Assembly (NCBI GenBank): GCA_964550845.1
Contig: CAZKAD010000002.1
Location: 1 to 64,000 of the forward strand
DNA length: 64,000 nucleotides
Direction of reading: 5' to 3'
Source of the DNA: CAYTKU01 sp964550845
GTDB taxonomy: Bacteria > Patescibacteriota > Patescibacteriia > Magasanikbacterales > UBA922
The notes beneath the pieces were generated by a model. The model did no database searches and had not been told where the DNA came from. It worked only from the letters and a program-made list of their open reading frames with translations. Position 1 is the stretch's first letter, and every line of letters begins with the position of its first letter. Below are positions 48,600-57,169 of this stretch, in pieces. A program made the translations under genes and the position numbers.

Positions 48600-49408
48600 C
48601 TAAAGTATTGTATAAATCAAAGAGAATAGAAAAACTCCAAAATTGGCTGGATGAGTTTTGTACTCTTCGAATTGGTATTAATATTCGAGTGCGTTATCAT
48701 GATACAAGGTCCTCCGGAACCGGGTCAAATAAATCCTCATTGTTTGTTTCGTTGATACGATGTTCAGGAAGTAGAGAAAGTTATTATCTTAAAAAGATTA
48801 AAGTAGACTCGTTTGTACGTTGCTTCGAAGTTATCGAAAATTTTTGCCACGAACGTATCTGTGATATTACACTTTATCTTATTGATGTTAACATTGAACA
48901 ACTTTATTCTCTCCGGGTGCGTCGTTTATTTATTTTGGGTAGTCAACCTCTTTCTTCTGAAATTAAATTTCAATCGAATTCCATTTACATTGATGATTTC
49001 TCAAAAAGTTCGGCTTTGATGAAGAATAAAACTTGCAAAAGGTTTTGGTTTCAAGCTTTAATGATTCGTCACGCAAATGAAGGATGTCTCCTTTTCTTTG
49101 GAAAGTGTTCAAAATGTCAACATAATCAATCCTTTGTTGATCATCAACTTACAAATGCACTGATTGAAGTTCTCCCTGACATTCCAACTAATATTCTACT
49201 TACTCCACTAATGAAGTTTGCAATTTGTATCTTCTTTGGCCTTTCATCCGAAGAAACCATTTTCTCTCACTTCCTCAAAAGAGATTTATATGATCCAAGA
49301 CTCTTGATCTTAATTCAAGAGTTTTTTATGATGACAACTCCAATCCTTTCATTTGGAGAATGTGGAAATGAATGTTCGCGTCATCAAAGGTCGCCGAGAA
49401 GAGAATAA
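48596..49408 (+). CDS. YDPRLL-family hypothetical protein
   Basis: 270 residues, unrecognised outside the window. Shared layout with the 49440 protein: a basic N-terminal part, a beta strand plus IYIDDFSKSSALMKNKTC, a CxKC pair (FGKCSKCQHN), then PxNIL/LTPLMKFAICIFFGL and the signature FLKRDLYDPRLLILI near the C-terminus. The arrangement of alternating strands could be a leucine-rich-like fold. Tandem paralogs here and a truncated copy at 12914. Confidence 0.7.
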   Translation: MAKVLYKSKRIEKLQNWLDEFCTLRIGINIRVRYHDTRSSGTGSNKSSLFVSLIRCSGSRESYYLKKIKVDSFVRCFEVIENFCHERICDITLYLIDVNIEQLYSLRVRRLFILGSQPLSSEIKFQSNSIYIDDFSKSSALMKNKTCKRFWFQALMIRHANEGCLLFFGKCSKCQHNQSFVDHQLTNALIEVLPDIPTNILLTPLMKFAICIFFGLSSEETIFSHFLKRDLYDPRLLILIQEFFMMTTPILSFGECGNECSRHQRSPRRE

Positions 49409-49412
49409 AATG

Positions 49413-49436
49413 ATTTTTACTTAAGTAAGTAAAAAT
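49413..49436. repeat. Leader hairpin with two-base loop
   Basis: ATTTTTACTTA-AG-TAAGTAAAAAT, perfect 11-bp stem, 4 bases after the preceding stop region and 3 before the ATG at 49440. Confidence 0.55.
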
Positions 49437-49439
49437 AAA

Positions 49440-50282
49440 ATGTCCTGGGAATATTCAGATGATGAATCAAGTTATGGTCGAGATCGATGGAGCTATAGTC
49501 GAGATGAATTAAGTTATGATAGTTCCGAAGAACGTTTCCAACAAGCACTTTCAAGTATATTTAATGGAAATGTAGATAAACTCTTTCTTTCCTTTACATT
49601 TTATGATCTTGACAAAGTAGCTGTAGATTACAAGATGGGAAATGAACGTGGACATTTTTCAATTCTTGAAACATACGCAATGAATGCAATTCGTTACGCA
49701 TCCGATGTGTGTTCTGAATTCTCTGTACAATTGTTTTTCTGCTTGGAAGATTGTGATAACGCCGATTATTTTCCATTCAAAGTTGAACAATTGACAATTC
49801 AGAGTTATCAAGGTTGGATTCCCCTTGATAACATTCAATTTCAAGCAAACAAAGTTTTAGTCAACGATTCGATTTGTTATCGGCAATTGCTTAAAAATTC
49901 ATCTTGTAAAAACGCCGGATTTGTTGCTCGCTCATTTTCATCTGATGGGAGCTTGTTTGCTGAAGTAAAAAATAGTGGATGTATCAGATGTCTCGCGCTG
50001 CGAAAATGTAACGATTATTACAAATGTACTTCGTTATTTAAGATATTACCTTTTCTCCCAGAAAATACCTCATTTTCTCCAATTGACAAACTTTTGATTC
50101 TCGTCTATTTTGGAATCGAGAATCAAGGGATTTGGACCGAATTCTTAACAAAAGAATTGTATGATCCTCGATTACTCTCCTCGATTTCACAGATGGCTGG
50201 AATATTGGTTCAAGAAGATTTACAACAATTGTCACCCAGTGGAGAATGCGAAGAAGGATGCGAAAATATAAGACCAACTTAA
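49440..50282 (+). CDS. YDPRLL-family hypothetical protein
   Basis: 280 residues, paralog of the 48596 protein: VLVNDSICYRQLLKNSSCKN, GCIRCLALRKC, ENTSFSPIDKLLILVYFGI and FLTKELYDPRLLSSI align block by block. The first 35 residues are Ser/Asp/Tyr-rich (YSDDESSYGRDRWSYSRDE). Unknown function. Confidence 0.7.
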   Translation: MSWEYSDDESSYGRDRWSYSRDELSYDSSEERFQQALSSIFNGNVDKLFLSFTFYDLDKVAVDYKMGNERGHFSILETYAMNAIRYASDVCSEFSVQLFFCLEDCDNADYFPFKVEQLTIQSYQGWIPLDNIQFQANKVLVNDSICYRQLLKNSSCKNAGFVARSFSSDGSLFAEVKNSGCIRCLALRKCNDYYKCTSLFKILPFLPENTSFSPIDKLLILVYFGIENQGIWTEFLTKELYDPRLLSSISQMAGILVQEDLQQLSPSGECEEGCENIRPT

Positions 50283-50300
50283 TCAAATCATTTCAATATT

Positions 50301-50320
50301 CTTTTCCTTTTGAGGAAAAG
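50301..50320. terminator. Hairpin between convergent genes
   Basis: CTTTTCCT-TTTG-AGGAAAAG between stops at 50282 and 50322; the right arm ends one base before the stop codon of the minus-strand gene. Confidence 0.6.
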
Positions 50321-50321
50321 A

Positions 50322-51116
50322 TTAACCATCAATTTCCATTGGTTTCAAGGTCCTTTGGGGCGGGTTCAACTCGGGTGATGCGGAAGGTGAGGGAAGTCGA
50401 TAATTTTCATGATAGAATTTAGATACATTTCGATCATTCCAGTTTTCCGGAGCAATGTGATAAGCATTCAAAAGATTGGAAATTTCAAAATAGCTAAGAG
50501 GTTCTCTTATTCGAAGAACTTTTACATTTTCAAAGAAAAGTTCAATTGGATAATTAAATGCATCAGATGAAAGTCGAAGCATACTCTTATTCAGTTGTTC
50601 TGCTGACGTATCAACTGTCCGACAAAGATGAATGAATTCTGCTATAATTTCAGTCTTCGGATCATTTAATTTCTGCTCAGTCTTTCGATAATGAAGTGCG
50701 TTACCTACACTTCTTGATAAAATTTGAGACATTTGTTCAGCGGCGTACAATTTCATTTTAAATTCTTCAATATCCTTTTCAAGTGAATTTTTCGAAATCA
50801 CGAGATTATCTTGAACAAAGATGAATACAACTCCCTGGCTGGCAAGTTGAGATGCAAAATTGTAGCCAAGTTCTCGATTACGTGAATATCTATCTACAGA
50901 AATACAAACGAATAAACCATGTATAATATTTACTTTACTCAACAACGGTGGAAGTTGTCGGAATGCCGAAGCAGCTTCGGCGATCACTGAAATCTCCATC
51001 TTCAACTCAGGGAAATGACTACAAACCCATTCTCGGCAGATCTTTTCTTGAGCATCTAAACTCTTTCCAAGTAATTGATTTCTGGTTGAAACACGCGTGT
51101 AAATGACACATTGCAT
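50322..51116 (-). CDS. Serine recombinase (resolvase/invertase type)
   Basis: 264 residues from MQCVIYTRVSTRNQ at 51116 (open frame reaches TTG 51122). The Ser in YTRVST is the expected nucleophile; QEKICREWV, VSVDRYSRNRELGYNFA-like CISVDRYSRNRELG and ISKNSLEKDIEEFKMKL follow as in resolvase catalytic domains. The C-terminal ~100 residues are not the usual DNA-binding domain. No TnpB-like gene or clear terminal inverted repeats flank it, so it is either a lone domesticated recombinase or a relic of an IS607-like element. Confidence 0.85.
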   Translation of the reverse strand: MQCVIYTRVSTRNQLLGKSLDAQEKICREWVCSHFPELKMEISVIAEAASAFRQLPPLLSKVNIIHGLFVCISVDRYSRNRELGYNFASQLASQGVVFIFVQDNLVISKNSLEKDIEEFKMKLYAAEQMSQILSRSVGNALHYRKTEQKLNDPKTEIIAEFIHLCRTVDTSAEQLNKSMLRLSSDAFNYPIELFFENVKVLRIREPLSYFEISNLLNAYHIAPENWNDRNVSKFYHENYRLPSPSASPELNPPQRTLKPMEIDG

Positions 51117-51152
51117 GTTCAATCAACGAAGGATGTTCCACCCAACGAAGGA

Positions 51153-51293
51153 TTACCTTTTGTTATGAGAATTTTTCTGCAAACGTTTTCTTTTAAGCGC
51201 GGGATGTCCACGAGATGAAGAAACTACACGTTGATGATTGAGATAAAGTCCGAGAGGTAAAATTCCTCCAAGGAGGGCAAGTGTAAGAAACAT
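51153..51293 (-). CDS. Small membrane-anchored basic peptide
   Basis: 46 residues: a hydrophobic start MFLTLALLGGILPLGLYL then a basic tail (SSSRGHPALKRKRLQKNSH and KR). Resembles a signal-anchor with positively charged tail. The ATG lies within a palindrome (51288-51314), the same design as at other starts, which supports it being a gene despite its size. It fills an otherwise empty 290-base gap. Confidence 0.6.
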   Translation of the reverse strand: MFLTLALLGGILPLGLYLNHQRVVSSSRGHPALKRKRLQKNSHNKR

Positions 51294-51314
51294 TTCTTTA
51301 ATTAAGAAATGTTT
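51288..51314. repeat. Palindrome containing a start codon
   Basis: Arms AAACATTTCTT and AAGAAATGTTT around TAATT. The ATG at 51293 (minus strand) lies in the left arm and a mirror ATG in the right arm. Confidence 0.6.
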
Positions 51315-51408
51315 AAGTCTACTTAACACTGTGAATCTTGATCTTATTGATTAAAATCAGTTTAAACAATTTTGACAAGATAGAAAGTCCTAAGAGGCCA
51401 GAAAAACA

Positions 51409-51753
51409 ATGTATGATTATCTTGTTGTGTTTACCCTCGGAATTGTAAGTACAATTTATCTTCCCTCTAAGATTGGAGGAACACTGAAGAAAACTTATTC
51501 GGAACTTCGAGAGAAATATCCTCAAGCTTACACAGTAATTTTATGTTGGAGAACATCTGAAATTATGATAGAAAAAACAATTCAAGAATTAAAGAAAAGA
51601 CAGGGTTGTCAACAAATTTCTCTTCTTCCAGGAAAAGAATTTCGATTGTCTGGAATTCGACATGATGGAACAGGAGAAAATATTCCTTTTGTAAGTGGGA
51701 TTGTACCACTGAAAGAATATCGATCTCTTCAAATTGAGTTTCTCGAAGATTGA
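51409..51753 (+). CDS. Hypothetical protein with N-terminal hydrophobic segment
   Basis: 114 residues. YDYLVVFTLGIVSTIYLPS at the start may be a membrane anchor; the rest is an alpha/beta domain (YPQAYTVILCWRTSEIMIEK, LLPGKEFRLSGIRHDG). No recognised family. Ends with a 25-base convergent overlap with the next gene. Confidence 0.6.
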   Translation: MYDYLVVFTLGIVSTIYLPSKIGGTLKKTYSELREKYPQAYTVILCWRTSEIMIEKTIQELKKRQGCQQISLLPGKEFRLSGIRHDGTGENIPFVSGIVPLKEYRSLQIEFLED

Positions 51754-52169
51754 GAGTCATTCAAAGCTCTCCATTTTTTCTCATGAAAAATCCATCGAAT
51801 TGTTAGAATTAGATAAATGCTTCGAAAAATTGACATCAATGTAAGAATGTAATCTCGTGTAAATTCTCCGGTAAACATCCAAAGATCTACATAAAAAGCT
51901 ATCTCAACTATACCCGCGATAATTAATGGAGTTGCTGCCCATTTCGGATATCTTTTTAACAAAACTAAATGAATTATAAACACAAATATCAGAATGAATG
52001 CCCAGACGTAGTGAAGAACAATCAAGATGGATGAAATGTTTGTATAAGCAAGTAATTGCGCCAATGTAAAATGAAATAGTGCATTGACTAAAACAAATGA
52101 GACCCAGAGGCCGAAATAATAAAATACAAAAAGATACAATTGAATATCTTCGAATTGAACCGTAAGCAT
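51729..52169 (-). CDS. Multi-span membrane protein
   Basis: 146 residues with four to five hydrophobic helices (LYLFVFYYFGLWVSFVLVNA, SILIVLHYVWAFILIFVFII, AATPLIIAGIVEIAFYV and a segment near 110-125). A short charged C-terminus overlaps the 51409 gene. Unknown family; one of several small integral membrane proteins in this window. Confidence 0.7.
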   Translation of the reverse strand: MLTVQFEDIQLYLFVFYYFGLWVSFVLVNALFHFTLAQLLAYTNISSILIVLHYVWAFILIFVFIIHLVLLKRYPKWAATPLIIAGIVEIAFYVDLWMFTGEFTRDYILTLMSIFRSIYLILTIRWIFHEKKWRALNDSQSSRNSI

Positions 52170-52175
52170 TTTGAA

Positions 52176-52207
52176 AATAAAAGTAACTTTAAAAAGTCAC
52201 TTTTATT
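52176..52207. promoter_or_regulatory. Inverted repeat between divergent genes
   Basis: AATAAAAGTaACTTT and AAAGTcACTTTTATT arms (one mismatch) separated by two bases, between ATGs at 52169 (minus) and 52212 (plus). As the genes diverge, this palindrome cannot be a terminator. Confidence 0.6.
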
Positions 52208-52211
52208 AGAA

Positions 52212-53324
52212 ATGGCGTTGGCTGGAAATTATGCGCGAGCAATTTTGATTGACAGTGGATTCCGCAATCGAGAAAAATATCCGCTCCAAGGCGATTTTGT
52301 TTTGATTCCAGAAGAAGGTAAAGGAAATAATGGAATTACCGAGCCTGTAGGATTGGGATATCCATTGCAAACAGGACTCGTCAATACATACACCGCCGGT
52401 CCACCTTCTTATATTGAACTCCAAAGTGCAATTGTAGCTTCTTTTCCCGAAAATGTTTTGCTCAATTGTCAAATTGAAATTCTAGTCGGAACAACGGCTG
52501 TGTCGAGAGGATCGGCAAAAGTTATCGCATTTGGGACTGTCTCTCCGATCGTACGCATCTACTTTGATGATCCGATTCCAGGAGCAGTTAACGGAGATAC
52601 GGTAATTATCCGACAATTGGCAACATCGAAACCTCCTCATCGTCATGTCTTGACTGCTGGATCAAGCGTTGGAGATACAACTTTGACTTTGATTGGAGGA
52701 TCATCCAAAACCAATTATTATGTCGGAATGTACTTTGGAGTCTTGGGTGCAACCCAAAAATACAAAATTAGCGCATATAATGCAACGACACAAGTGATTA
52801 CATTTGCTCCTCCTTTATCTGCAATCTTATCAATTGGAAATATTCTTGAGATTTATCAAATTGAAGATAATAATTCTGGATTGTCAAAATCTGGTCATGT
52901 GATTGGAGGAATGTTTAATTATGAAATTCGTCTCGATTGGATTAATATTCCAACAGTTTCTTTGTTTAAAGCCGAATCTTCATCTCTCGCGAAAAAGATT
53001 ACCGAATTCCCTTACATTTTAGTTGAGTTTCGTAATGATCATGGATCGACCGATGCCGTTCAAACGAATAATAGGAACGCAAAAGGATCAACATTTGTAA
53101 TTCCGGTCGATGATCGCTCGACTGGATCGGGAAATTTTATTACACTTCGAGGATCAAATTCAGTTGTGCATATGCTTGATTTGAACGGAAAGATTCGATT
53201 TACTATTCGTGTTCCTTCGGGAGACATTGTTTATTTCGATGAGACATATGAACTCTCTTCTCTTCAAGTTTCAAATCCCGATCTTCAAATTTCGGCTCAT
53301 TTCACGGTGAGAAGAATTCATTAA
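52212..53324 (+). CDS. Probable virion structural protein
   Basis: 370 residues from MALAGNYARAILIDSGFRN at 52212; the longer frame starts in the divergent leader. The opening ILIDSGFRNREKYPLQGDFVL matches the 'VDSxxRDxxxYPxxxxF' pattern that starts many giant-virus structural proteins. The body is almost all beta (SSVGDTTLTLIGGSSKTNYY; SIGNILEIYQI) and the C-terminal third has EFPYILVEFRNDHGSTDA and GKIRFTIRVPSGDIVYF. It may be a minor capsid, penton or internal adaptor protein; not the double-jelly-roll major capsid protein as far as I can tell. Confidence 0.7.
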   Translation: MALAGNYARAILIDSGFRNREKYPLQGDFVLIPEEGKGNNGITEPVGLGYPLQTGLVNTYTAGPPSYIELQSAIVASFPENVLLNCQIEILVGTTAVSRGSAKVIAFGTVSPIVRIYFDDPIPGAVNGDTVIIRQLATSKPPHRHVLTAGSSVGDTTLTLIGGSSKTNYYVGMYFGVLGATQKYKISAYNATTQVITFAPPLSAILSIGNILEIYQIEDNNSGLSKSGHVIGGMFNYEIRLDWINIPTVSLFKAESSSLAKKITEFPYILVEFRNDHGSTDAVQTNNRNAKGSTFVIPVDDRSTGSGNFITLRGSNSVVHMLDLNGKIRFTIRVPSGDIVYFDETYELSSLQVSNPDLQISAHFTVRRIH

Positions 53325-53352
53325 ATGTCCGAAAGGATTAAATGTCCTTCTG
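53322..53352. repeat. Two short palindromic elements between convergent genes
   Basis: TTAAATGTCCGAAAGGATTA and ATGTCCTTCTGGGATTAA fill the 31 bases between the stops at 53324 and 53356. Confidence 0.6.
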
Positions 53353-53355
53353 GGA

Positions 53356-54750
53356 TTAAAACTCTTTCATTGATACAAATAAATGATCAAGAATTTTGTT
53401 TGCAACTCGATATCCCGAACGTAAAGCGCCTTCCATGTATCCATAAAAGACTGGATCAGTGTGTTCGCCTGCAATGTAAGGAGATGTACTCTTTTGATAA
53501 TATTCAACAAATTTCATCTGCCCAGGAGGAATATAAGAATATCCTCCTTCAATCAAGGGATTTTGATTCCAATTTTCAGTATAAGAATACTTTGTCCAAT
53601 AGGGACAAAGTCTTTGAATATCTTGTGATTCTTTGAGGTCGGAATAAAAGTTGACTAACACTCGGTCATTTTTATTCATTTCACTGAAAGGAAAATAATC
53701 ACCTCGATTCTCGGTCGCTTCCCAAATTTCTCCTTGAGGAAGTGCTAAAACGTTTGGCGATCGAGAAAATCGAATCCAGTCTCGGTGACCATAGATATAT
53801 AATGTTTTAATAACTGGACCAATTGGCAACGCCGGTATAGATAATCCAGAAATTTTATGATATTGAGTCGGTGGAATGGCAAGAATGAGGTAATCATAAC
53901 TAACTACAATCTCTTTTCCTTCAAAGTCAAAAGTACATTTCTTTTCATGTTCATTGACGGCTTTGAGTTTGTGGAGAAGACGGACAAAGCTACGTTGTAA
54001 TAGTTTTTCGACCATAAATAAATTACCTTCAGCACAACGATAAACTTGTTCAGTGTTCCAGAAACTTTTTCCATCTAAGTTAGGAGAACCACCTTTAACC
54101 TGTGTTAAAATAGAGAGATAACTTTGTTGACTTGGATCTGCAAGATTATCACATTGAAATTGTTTCTTAATGTATTCTTTTCCAAGATTCGACAATTCAC
54201 ATCGTTCAAGTTTATCTCCGAGGGATAAAGTATCTGGCATGTTCCACGGCTCGAATGGATTTGAAAGTTCTTTGCTATCTTCAGCAAGCATATCTCGAAA
54301 CTTTTTAATATCTTGTTCAATTTGCTTTTCTTCTTCCTTTGATAAAGCTTTGTCATTCAAATAAAGATTGTTTTTGCATCCTTGGGCAGCATAATAGGTT
54401 TCAGGTGTAACTAGAGTGAAAGAAAGTTTCAATCGATGAGCAAGAGTCAACCACATGGCATGATTTGATCCGATTAATTCAGCTCCAAGTTCAACTTGAG
54501 GAACATCATAAATCGAAGCTGTCTTAACTCTTCCACCAACTCTTTCGGCAGCTTCATAAACGTGAACATTTGGAAGAGCAGACAAAAAGTAGGCAGCAGC
54601 TGCTCCAGCTAGACCGGCTCCGACAATGACAATCTTTGGTATAGTTCCGAGACGATTTGCTTTCTCTTGAACGTGATCGAGATAACTGAGGTCAATTTTA
54701 GCCATCGGGGATATTTTCCCTGGCTCTCGAAGTGAATACCATTTATTCAT
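53356..54750 (-). CDS. FAD-dependent amine oxidase-like protein
   Basis: 464 residues. KIVIVGAGLAGAAAAYFLS is the FAD-binding Rossmann motif (residues ~40-58), VHVYEAAERVGGRVKTA the second FAD motif of monoamine/polyamine oxidases, LELGAELIGSNHAMW-like region follows, and PYIAGEHTDPVFYGYMEGA near the C-terminus completes the FAD site. Family members oxidise amines or polyamines with release of hydrogen peroxide. The substrate is unknown. An alternative start is MAKIDLS at 54702. The start codon overlaps a hairpin. Confidence 0.9.
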   Translation of the reverse strand: MNKWYSLREPGKISPMAKIDLSYLDHVQEKANRLGTIPKIVIVGAGLAGAAAAYFLSALPNVHVYEAAERVGGRVKTASIYDVPQVELGAELIGSNHAMWLTLAHRLKLSFTLVTPETYYAAQGCKNNLYLNDKALSKEEEKQIEQDIKKFRDMLAEDSKELSNPFEPWNMPDTLSLGDKLERCELSNLGKEYIKKQFQCDNLADPSQQSYLSILTQVKGGSPNLDGKSFWNTEQVYRCAEGNLFMVEKLLQRSFVRLLHKLKAVNEHEKKCTFDFEGKEIVVSYDYLILAIPPTQYHKISGLSIPALPIGPVIKTLYIYGHRDWIRFSRSPNVLALPQGEIWEATENRGDYFPFSEMNKNDRVLVNFYSDLKESQDIQRLCPYWTKYSYTENWNQNPLIEGGYSYIPPGQMKFVEYYQKSTSPYIAGEHTDPVFYGYMEGALRSGYRVANKILDHLFVSMKEF

Positions 54751-54773
54751 TCCTTTTCTTTATAGAAAAGGAA
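54750..54773. repeat. Leader hairpin of the amine oxidase gene
   Basis: TTCCTTTTCT-TTAT-AGAAAAGGAA, perfect 10-bp stem whose inner-left base is the A of the ATG at 54750 (minus strand). Confidence 0.6.
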
Positions 54774-54818
54774 AATCTTTTATTCTTCTTTTTACGAGTT
54801 GTTTGAATAGTAAATAAG

Positions 54819-55175
54819 TTACCATCGTTCAACGATGATAATTAAACTTTCTTCTTTTTTGTCGAGATTTCCTCGAGCCGATCCAATTTCCATTGCTGTT
54901 ACAATGGTTTCAAACGTTTTTCTCAACATCTCTTTTGCCTGATTTTTGGTTGTTCGGTCAAAGAATGAAGAGTGAAGAATGTTATGAAATAAAGGAAATA
55001 CAGTTTGCAATTGGCATTGCAATGAAGATTTCTTTTCAATTAACAGAGCTCGAAGAGCAAGGAAAAGTTTTTCTTGTAATTCAAGATCGAGACATTCGAG
55101 AGCTCGTGAACATTCATGTGAGAGCATTTTCCTTTGTTCTCGACATCGAGTAATTTCATTCGAAACCGAAAGCAT
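54819..55175 (-). CDS. Hypothetical helical protein
   Basis: 118 residues, all-helical pattern with coiled-coil tendency (LSVSNEITRCREQRKMLSHE, LDLELQEKLFLALRALL, NQAKEMLRKTFETIVTAME). No family recognised. Palindromic elements flank its 5' side. Confidence 0.6.
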   Translation of the reverse strand: MLSVSNEITRCREQRKMLSHECSRALECLDLELQEKLFLALRALLIEKKSSLQCQLQTVFPLFHNILHSSFFDRTTKNQAKEMLRKTFETIVTAMEIGSARGNLDKKEESLIIIVERW

Positions 55176-55200
55176 TTCTTTTTAAAGGGAAGAAAGAAGT

Positions 55201-55250
55201 TTAACCAATCCTCTGGACGTTTAACCAGTCTTGGGGATGTTTAACCACTT
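55201..55250. repeat. Palindromic elements in tandem
   Basis: Three TTTAACCA-headed units with different stems (ATCCTCTGGAC, GTCTTGGGGATG, then a third partial) between the 54819 start and the 55250 stop. Confidence 0.65.
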
Positions 55251-55564
55251 TACATCGAAGATAATGTTATCATCAATTGAATTGTTACGAGTTTCGCAAC
55301 AATTCGAATCATCAACCAAGTTCCGACTTGTCGATCATCCTTATGTAGATTAGTAATCAGATTAGTTAATGCAAGCAGATTTAATTTATTTATGAATGCC
55401 TCATCAAAAACAAAGAGTGCTTTTTCTTCCAATGAAGGTGGCACATTTTCATTCCACCAACAGTGGATGACTTAATTCTCAAGTTTGAGACGAAAATTTT
55501 TCATCTCGTTACGTTCAAATTTTTCAATCAATGCTTGAAATGCTTGAAATGCTTGAGAATCCAT
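55250..55564 (-). pseudogene. Small gene interrupted by an in-frame stop
   Basis: An ATG at 55564 opens 30 codons (MDSQAFQAFQALIEKFE, then RNEMKNFRLKLEN) ending at TAA 55472-55474. The same frame then continues open without interruption for 73 more codons to the stop at 55250, including VPPSLEEKALFVFDEAF and LNLLALTNLITNLHKDD. No ATG opens the second half; its only possible start is a GTG (55444). The simplest reading is one ~103-codon gene broken by a point mutation, or by a sequencing error. Readthrough is possible but unsupported. Confidence 0.55.
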
Positions 55565-55582
55565 TTTGATATATCAAGGGAG

Positions 55583-55612
55583 GTTTAACTAGTCCTAAAA
55601 GGACGTTTAACC
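55583..55612. repeat. Palindromic element upstream of the interrupted gene
   Basis: GTTTAACTAGTCCTAAAAGG then ACGTTTAACC; stem GTCCT/AGGAC with AAA loop, 20 bases from the ATG at 55564. Confidence 0.65.
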
Positions 55613-55627
55613 TCCACTCGAAACGTC

Positions 55628-57109
55628 TTAATCCTCTCCGTCTTCCTCATCATCTTCCCGAATGATTTCGTCATTTGGAATTTCCATGTCAGATCGTGTG
55701 CCAGTTCGAAGACGCAATTCTCCATTTTTCAGCTCCCAGACTTCATTGACTCGAGTGATATCTCCCATTACATCAAGTAAATTCTTGCTGACATCACTCT
55801 CGCCATATTCTCGGTTCCATTCGCATATATTCGCGTTGACCAGGTTACACAAAAACGAGAAGTAATATCTCTGATATTTCATTTGATATGTACCTAGAAT
55901 TTGTTTTTCATTCAGTACTGCCTGAGACATCTTATGAGTAATGATAGCTTTGAGTTGTTGACGGAAAGTTAACAAATTGACAGACAAATCATCTTCATAT
56001 CCATTAAATACATTAAGGAAGTTTTCGGTATGACCAGATGAGCACATTCCATCGATATCGAGTATTTCCTGATGGAGACGTCGAAGAAGTTCTTCTTTAA
56101 ATTTCGAACTGTGTATCTTCATCAAAATGTACACCAAGCTGTCCAGGACAGTCATTCCATACACTGTTGTCGGATCAATTTGAACACGTTCGAGAAGTAC
56201 ATCATAAACTGCCTTATGTTCGGCAGGAATGGGAAGATGTTCTTTTAGATAACTCACTTTTTCAGGAATCGTGGATGGACATTCTTTTTGCTCGAGTGCC
56301 CAGGTTTGAATCTTTCGTAGCACAGTTTCAAGAGCGCGAGCAATTTCTTCATCATGAGCGTTCTGTTGATCTTGATAAACATTTTGTTCGTGATCTTTGA
56401 GTTCGCCAAAAGACATTTCTTCTTTGAATTTCAACACATCTGGATTGCGGCCAAATTTTCTTAACATTACATCAAGCAAATTTGACCTCTCTTTAAAATC
56501 TCTTGTCCGTCGAGACCAATCAAGAAAATGTTGAGTAATTTCTTTCTCAGGAAGATCTCCAATCAGTTGTTCATCGTTAAACATCTGGAGAAGGAAGTGC
56601 TTTTTGGCAGGCGAAAAACGATGAGTAAAGAAATGCTTCGCAATTGCTCGAATCGCATAAATATCGGCATAATGAAGATACATACTTTTTGGAATTGGAT
56701 CTTCGGTTTCACTAATATGGGGGATCAATTTCTTTCCATACGAAGCGGCATCACTCTTTGAATGTTTGTAAAAGACGTAAAGTTGCCGAAATAACCAATA
56801 TCCAAGACCAAGAGCGATATAATGAGGACATTTATCATCCTCGATTGCAGCATGTACGTCTTTGAGCAGTTTTCCAAATGACTGTTGACGAATTTCTTTC
56901 ATTTGTTCAAACATCATTGCATAAGGACTGTCTTTTTCTTCAGCAATTCTTTTCGCCTCATTGAAGATACGAAAATGAGAAGGATCGGCAGAAATTTCAG
57001 TTTCGACTGCAGTATTGGCGATTTTACCGACACTTGGTTCAAGAGTGTTGAAAGCTTCTTCAATGAGAGCTTTCTTTTCTTCTTCGGTTAGATCTGCAAG
57101 CTTGGGCAT
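55628..57109 (-). CDS. Large helical hypothetical protein
   Basis: 493 residues, mostly alpha-helical and soluble; acidic tail (DDEEDGED). The segment DIDGMCSSGHTENFLNVFNG (~350-370) followed by SVNLLTFRQQLKAIITHKM recalls a conserved module I know from giant-virus proteins with the CSSG signature, but I cannot name a function. It does not resemble capsid or enzyme folds. It is divergent from the UDG gene, sharing an inverted repeat. Confidence 0.7.
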   Translation of the reverse strand: MPKLADLTEEEKKALIEEAFNTLEPSVGKIANTAVETEISADPSHFRIFNEAKRIAEEKDSPYAMMFEQMKEIRQQSFGKLLKDVHAAIEDDKCPHYIALGLGYWLFRQLYVFYKHSKSDAASYGKKLIPHISETEDPIPKSMYLHYADIYAIRAIAKHFFTHRFSPAKKHFLLQMFNDEQLIGDLPEKEITQHFLDWSRRTRDFKERSNLLDVMLRKFGRNPDVLKFKEEMSFGELKDHEQNVYQDQQNAHDEEIARALETVLRKIQTWALEQKECPSTIPEKVSYLKEHLPIPAEHKAVYDVLLERVQIDPTTVYGMTVLDSLVYILMKIHSSKFKEELLRRLHQEILDIDGMCSSGHTENFLNVFNGYEDDLSVNLLTFRQQLKAIITHKMSQAVLNEKQILGTYQMKYQRYYFSFLCNLVNANICEWNREYGESDVSKNLLDVMGDITRVNEVWELKNGELRLRTGTRSDMEIPNDEIIREDDEEDGED

Positions 57110-57113
57110 GGGA

Positions 57114-57121
57114 AAAACTGA
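57114..57121 (+). promoter_or_regulatory. AAAACTGA variant upstream of UDG
   Basis: 48 bases before the ATG at 57169; one base different from AAAATTGA. Confidence 0.45.
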
Positions 57122-57132
57122 TTTTGATTCTT

Positions 57133-57169
57133 TTTTGAAGGAAATAAGTTCTTTAGTCTTCCTTCAAAA
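57133..57169. promoter_or_regulatory. Inverted repeat in the UDG leader
   Basis: TTTTGAAGGAA and TTCCTTCAAAA (perfect 11 bp, 15-base spacer); the last base of the right arm is the A of the UDG start codon. Confidence 0.6.

Noticed and set aside
50322..51408. Complete IS607-like insertion sequence
   Set aside because: Only the serine recombinase is present; no TnpB-like gene and no recognisable ends.
53325..53636. Plus-strand open frame after the structural protein
   Set aside because: Antisense to the FAD amine oxidase C-terminus, which has clear family motifs.
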